Below, in pieces: positions 62,354-64,000 of a stretch of 64,000 nt of DNA. Origin of the DNA: Parasedimentitalea psychrophila. Its GTDB lineage: Bacteria; Pseudomonadota; Alphaproteobacteria; Rhodobacterales; Rhodobacteraceae. The DNA is taken from contig NZ_CP127247.1 in assembly GCF_030285785.1 (NCBI RefSeq), forward strand, positions 1,008,501-1,072,500. The letters run 5' to 3'. Position numbers and translations under genes: made by a program. The notes under the pieces are model-generated. The model was not told where the DNA came from and ran no database searches. It saw nothing but the letters and a program-made list of their open reading frames with translations. Every line of letters begins with the position of its first letter. Within the stretch, counting starts at the first letter, position 1.

Positions 62354-64000
<1,647 letters not shown>

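Overview
The window reads as a chromosome segment of an alphaproteobacterium of the Rhodobacteraceae, most likely a marine Roseobacter-type bacterium. Reasons: high G+C with strongly GC-biased third codon positions over the first 53 kb; a small aa3-type cytochrome oxidase subunit IV; plant-type GshA; an rRNA operon ending 23S-5S-tRNA-fMet; and gene neighbourhoods typical of the group (DUF2007/ispB, pyrB...pyrC/plsY, moeA-mobB-mobA-fdhD). The species assignment is inference from protein recognition, not from a database search.

Layout. 1-9.3 kb: isoprenoid genes (ispB, ispE), a TPR protein, ETF-ubiquinone oxidoreductase, soxR with a divergent SoxR-type promoter and a VOC gene, greA, and a membrane protein. 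9.26-10.7 kb: a graveyard of two broken insertion sequences (IS481-type joined to IS5-type) plus palindromic repeats. 10.7-14.1 kb: a molybdenum-cofactor operon (fdhD-mobA-mobB-moeA). 14.1-25.7 kb: AzlCD exporter, a phospholipid-turnover pair (PLA2-like protein and membrane GDPD), an acyl-CoA dehydrogenase operon, Sua5/TsaC, YqgE, a DsbD-type domain protein and a NUDIX hydrolase. 25.7-32.8 kb: RND efflux pair, moaB, metallophosphoesterase and uracil-DNA glycosylase. 33-37.4 kb: pyrB, three small membrane-protein genes, a dihydroorotase-like pyrC lacking key catalytic residues, and plsY. 37.4-44.8 kb: gshA, rsmE, ubiA, an OmpA-type protein and unknowns.

44.9-53.5 kb is an accessory surface-glycan locus: sulfotransferase, GT61 glycosyltransferase, a three-part hydrolase/glycosyltransferase/FkbM-methyltransferase fusion, a glycosyltransferase-methyltransferase fusion and two DxD glycosyltransferase-like proteins. 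53.5-56.1 kb is decayed DNA with an IS3 scrap, a short palindromic element and degenerate repeats around two genes.

56.1-61.7 kb looks like an integrative island in the tRNA-fMet gene. A 45-nt copy of the tRNA 3' part (43/45 identical) sits beside an internally deleted tyrosine integrase. Three more glycosyltransferase-type genes and a degenerate IS3-family element follow. The last 2.4 kb holds the 3' end of an rRNA operon on the minus strand (tRNA-fMet, 5S, partial 23S).

The observations most worth following are the glycan locus with its fusion enzymes and the adjacent glycosyltransferase-bearing island, the about 35-bp palindromic element inside a transposase reading frame, the composite hairpin/T-tract/AAGAAGAAG gene-end element, and the apparently non-catalytic PyrC next to PyrB. 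No CRISPR array or classical defence system is visible.
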